Shown one piece after another: positions 61,980 through 64,000 of a stretch of 64,000 nucleotides of DNA (the first letter of the stretch is position 1; every line of letters begins with the position of its first letter). Location: positions 1-64,000 of the forward strand of contig CANQCK010000001.1 of NCBI GenBank assembly GCA_947589185.1, read 5' to 3'. The position numbers were made by a program, and so were the translations under genes. Below the pieces are notes generated by a model. It did no database searches, was not told where the DNA came from, and worked only from the letters and a program-made list of their open reading frames with translations. Source of the stretch: an uncultured Clostridia bacterium (lineage in GTDB: Bacteria; Bacillota; Clostridia; Oscillospirales; Ruminococcaceae).

Positions 61980-62471
61980 TTATTTCTCCTTGTTACTGTC
62001 ATATTGTTTTTTCTTCTTTGCAGGAAATAAGAAAAATATAAAAGCTATACTAAAAATAACTGATAAAATTAGTATTATAAGTTTAAATAAGCTATGTTTG
62101 AAATAAACAAAAATTTCGTATAAAATATTCAGATCGGCAAAAAACAAAATTCCAACCGCTGCGGCACAAATTGCAGAAATCAAAACTGCTCCCGCTGCGG
62201 CGTCTTTTGAAATCTCAGCATACTTGTTATAAGATTTTGAAGTCATATCAACAGCAGACTCAACAGCCGTGTTGACTAATTCAGAAACAATGACCATAGC
62301 TATAACTAAAAATAAGATTGCATATTCAATTTTGCTGAAATCGTAAAATTTTGAAAACCAAAGTACATATGCCGAAACGACAATATGAAATCTCATATTA
62401 CGCTCGTTTAATATTGCTGAAAAGATTCCTTTAAAGGCATATATAAAGCTTTTTATAAAACTTTTGAACAT
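61980..62471 (-). CDS. dgkA: undecaprenol/diacylglycerol kinase with C-terminal extra helix
   Basis: A 163-residue membrane kinase: FIKSFIYAFKGIFSAILNERNMRFH, ELVNTAVESAVDMTS (the catalytic Glu-Asn pair) and KDAAAGAVLISAICAAAVG. In Firmicutes the enzyme phosphorylates undecaprenol. The family core is about 120 residues; here about 45 more residues add a hydrophobic helix (about 128-155) and a basic tail. It lies two bases after ybeY. Confidence 0.93.
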   Translation of the reverse strand: MFKSFIKSFIYAFKGIFSAILNERNMRFHIVVSAYVLWFSKFYDFSKIEYAILFLVIAMVIVSELVNTAVESAVDMTSKSYNKYAEISKDAAAGAVLISAICAAAVGILFFADLNILYEIFVYFKHSLFKLIILILSVIFSIAFIFFLFPAKKKKQYDSNKEK

Positions 62472-62472
62472 A

Positions 62473-62970
62473 TTATTCAGTTATATAAGAGCTTTGTCTA
62501 GAAATTCCCAGATTATCAAGTATCTGTTCTTCTGTTTCACGCATATTTCTTGCCTCTACTCCGCCATGTTCGTGATCGTAACCCAATAGATGAAGCATTG
62601 AATGTACAGTTAGAAAGCCTATTTCACGTTCAAGTGAGTGACCATACAGTTTAGCTTGTTTTAAAGCCGTCTGAATAGAAATTACAATATCGCCAAGCAT
62701 ATATGCACCCGTTTCATTATTGAAATCGTAGACACCGTTCTCACCAAGAGGAAAAGATAAAACGTCGGTTACCTTATCAATATTTCTGTATTCGTTATTC
62801 AGCCTACGTATTTCGTCATTGTTTACAAATGTAACGCTGACCTCTGCATCGTCCGTAAATTTTTCATTATCCAAAACTGCATTACAGCTTCTTCTGATAA
62901 GAAGTCTCATTCCAACGGGTATTTTTACGTCCTTTTGATTATTTGTTATTAAAACCTTTGTTTTTCCCAT
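62473..62970 (-). CDS. ybeY: endoribonuclease YbeY
   Basis: A 165-residue metalloenzyme with the zinc motif HSMLHLLGYDHEH and EVSVTFVNNDEIRRLN and DVLSFPLGE. It matures 16S rRNA and helps ribosome quality control. ATG 62970 follows GAAAGGA; the frame opens at 63009 inside phoH. It overlaps phoH by 32 bases. Confidence 0.95.
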   Translation of the reverse strand: MGKTKVLITNNQKDVKIPVGMRLLIRRSCNAVLDNEKFTDDAEVSVTFVNNDEIRRLNNEYRNIDKVTDVLSFPLGENGVYDFNNETGAYMLGDIVISIQTALKQAKLYGHSLEREIGFLTVHSMLHLLGYDHEHGGVEARNMRETEEQILDNLGISRQSSYITE

Positions 62971-63940
62971 TATTTTTATTTCCTTTCTTGTCGTTATTAA
63001 ATTTTTCATATGCCTTAATAATATCCTGTACTAATCTATGCCTTACAACGTCACTCTCGTTAAAGGTGTTAATAAAAATATCATCAACATTCTTTAAGAC
63101 TTTGGCAGCCTGAATAAGTCCTGATTTTGTAGAGTCAGGAAGGTCAATTTGGGTTATGTCACCAGTTATAACTATCTTACTATTAAATCCAAGACGTGTC
63201 AAAAACATTTTCATCTGCTCGGGAGTAGTGTTTTGTGCTTCATCAAGAATGATAAATGCGTCATCTAAGGTTCTTCCACGCATATATGCCAACGGTGCAA
63301 CCTCAATACATCCTCGCTCATGTTGCTTTGCAAAGGTGTCAGGACCAAGCATCTCAAACAGTGCGTCATAGAGAGGTCTCAAATACGGATCTACCTTATC
63401 CTGCAAATCGCCCGGAAGAAATCCTAACTTCTCCCCTGCCTCAACTGCCGGTCGTGTAAGAATTATTTTGTTTACCTCGTGGTTTCTGAATGCCTTTACC
63501 GCCATTGCAACTGCCAGATATGTTTTTCCGGTTCCCGCAGGACCTATTCCGATTACTATTGTGTTGTCATTGATAGCGTCAACGTATCTCTTTTGCCCAA
63601 GAGTTTTAGGTTTGACAATTTTACCGCTTGTTGTAACGCAAATGCCGTCGTCGTTTAATTTGGTAAGCTCTTTCTGAGCTCCCTCTTTAACAAGAGAAAA
63701 TACATATCTTATACTTTGTTCGTTTATTTGATCCCCTTTATTAGCAAGAAGTATCAAGGATTCAATTGCCTGCCCTGCTTTGCGAACATTCTCCTCATCG
63801 CCGGTTATTTTAATATCAGTACCCCTGCTTAATATCACTACATTATACTGTTTTTGAATCAAATTAACATTTTCGTCAAAGCTTCCGAAAATATTTAAAA
63901 TTGAATCAATTGAATCAACATTTACAATTTTTTCAACCAT
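62939..63940 (-). CDS. phoH: PhoH-family ATPase
   Basis: A 333-residue PhoH protein with Walker A GPAGTGKTYLAVAMAV and FIILDEAQNTTPEQMK (Walker B), and an N-terminal KH-like region (about 20-80). PhoH is an ATPase linked with YbeY and RNA handling. A weak CAGGGTGAA site precedes ATG 63940. It begins the minus-strand string phoH-ybeY-dgkA-era-yqzL-recO-mutS2. The 60 bases to the window edge hold no clear gene. Confidence 0.95.
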   Translation of the reverse strand: MVEKIVNVDSIDSILNIFGSFDENVNLIQKQYNVVILSRGTDIKITGDEENVRKAGQAIESLILLANKGDQINEQSIRYVFSLVKEGAQKELTKLNDDGICVTTSGKIVKPKTLGQKRYVDAINDNTIVIGIGPAGTGKTYLAVAMAVKAFRNHEVNKIILTRPAVEAGEKLGFLPGDLQDKVDPYLRPLYDALFEMLGPDTFAKQHERGCIEVAPLAYMRGRTLDDAFIILDEAQNTTPEQMKMFLTRLGFNSKIVITGDITQIDLPDSTKSGLIQAAKVLKNVDDIFINTFNESDVVRHRLVQDIIKAYEKFNNDKKGNKNNGKNKGFNNK

Positions 63941-64000
63941 TTATTCACCCTGCCACGTAAAAATTTTAAATTCCTGTTAATCAAAGCATAAAAACGTCAC

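Overview
The window is low-GC chromosomal DNA from an endospore-forming Clostridia-type Firmicute, most like a Ruminococcus/Oscillospiraceae gut anaerobe. This is inferred from a complete spoIIIAA-AH operon, the SCIFF peptide and its radical-SAM maturase, a phenylalanine T-box, a lysine riboswitch, MutS2, PhoH-YbeY-DgkA-Era-YqzL-RecO gene order, intracellular plant-glycan hydrolases and BspA-like leucine-rich-repeat secreted protein. No species name can be read from the sequence alone.

Layout. 1-131: end of a tRNA-Asn gene and its terminator. 132-3558: a very AT-rich island with a two-gene operon, a one-helix membrane protein followed by a 746-residue P-loop NTPase; neither has a family I recognise and together they are the best candidate for an undescribed (possibly anti-phage) system. 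3559-3944: hairpin-rich intergenic DNA. 3945-11318: secreted LRR/FIVAR/FN3 protein, divergent GH31 alpha-xylosidase and GH3 beta-glucosidase, then ispF. 11409-14862 (minus): small membrane protein and the asd-dapA-dapB lysine/diaminopimelate operon behind a lysine riboswitch. 14941-19296: queuosine genes queA and tgt, interleaved with HAD, GNAT and PAS proteins, then mntP. 19368-22335: phosphatase, XRE-cupin regulator and acyl-CoA synthetase. 22394-22554: chain of six hairpins that looks like a dispersed palindromic element. 22618-24667: membrane protein and an autoregulated ECF sigma/anti-sigma pair.

24758-28507: T-box-controlled pheST. 28635-31512: ireB and two envelope lipoproteins (PdaA-like deacetylase, GHL10 hydrolase). 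31560-34183: yajC, a TIGR04086-type membrane protein, SCIFF precursor and SCIFF maturase. 34252-39114: spoIIIAA-AH, the mother-cell half of the sporulation feeding-tube channel. 39115-49110: Asp23 protein, nusB, TsaD paralogue, xseAB, ispA, dxs, tlyA, nadK, argR, recN, the common Clostridia/Bacilli housekeeping string. 49117-56590: thyX, tmk, DUF2156, DJ-1, formyltetrahydrofolate cyclo-ligase, mltG, U32 peptidase, nitrilase-type hydrolase. 56587-63940 (minus): Xer-type recombinase behind a promoter and perfect palindrome, mutS2, recO, a small yqzL missed by length filters, era, dgkA, ybeY, phoH.

How genes work together: isoprenoid supply (ispF, ispA, dxs) links with envelope lipid recycling (dgkA); asd/dapA/dapB feed both lysine and peptidoglycan; thyX and tmk overlap to make dTTP; xseAB, recN, recO and mutS2 are a DNA-repair set. 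Several promoters have the form TTGnnn-17-TATAAT, often with a TGn extension. All functional statements rest on motif recognition by eye; no database search was run.
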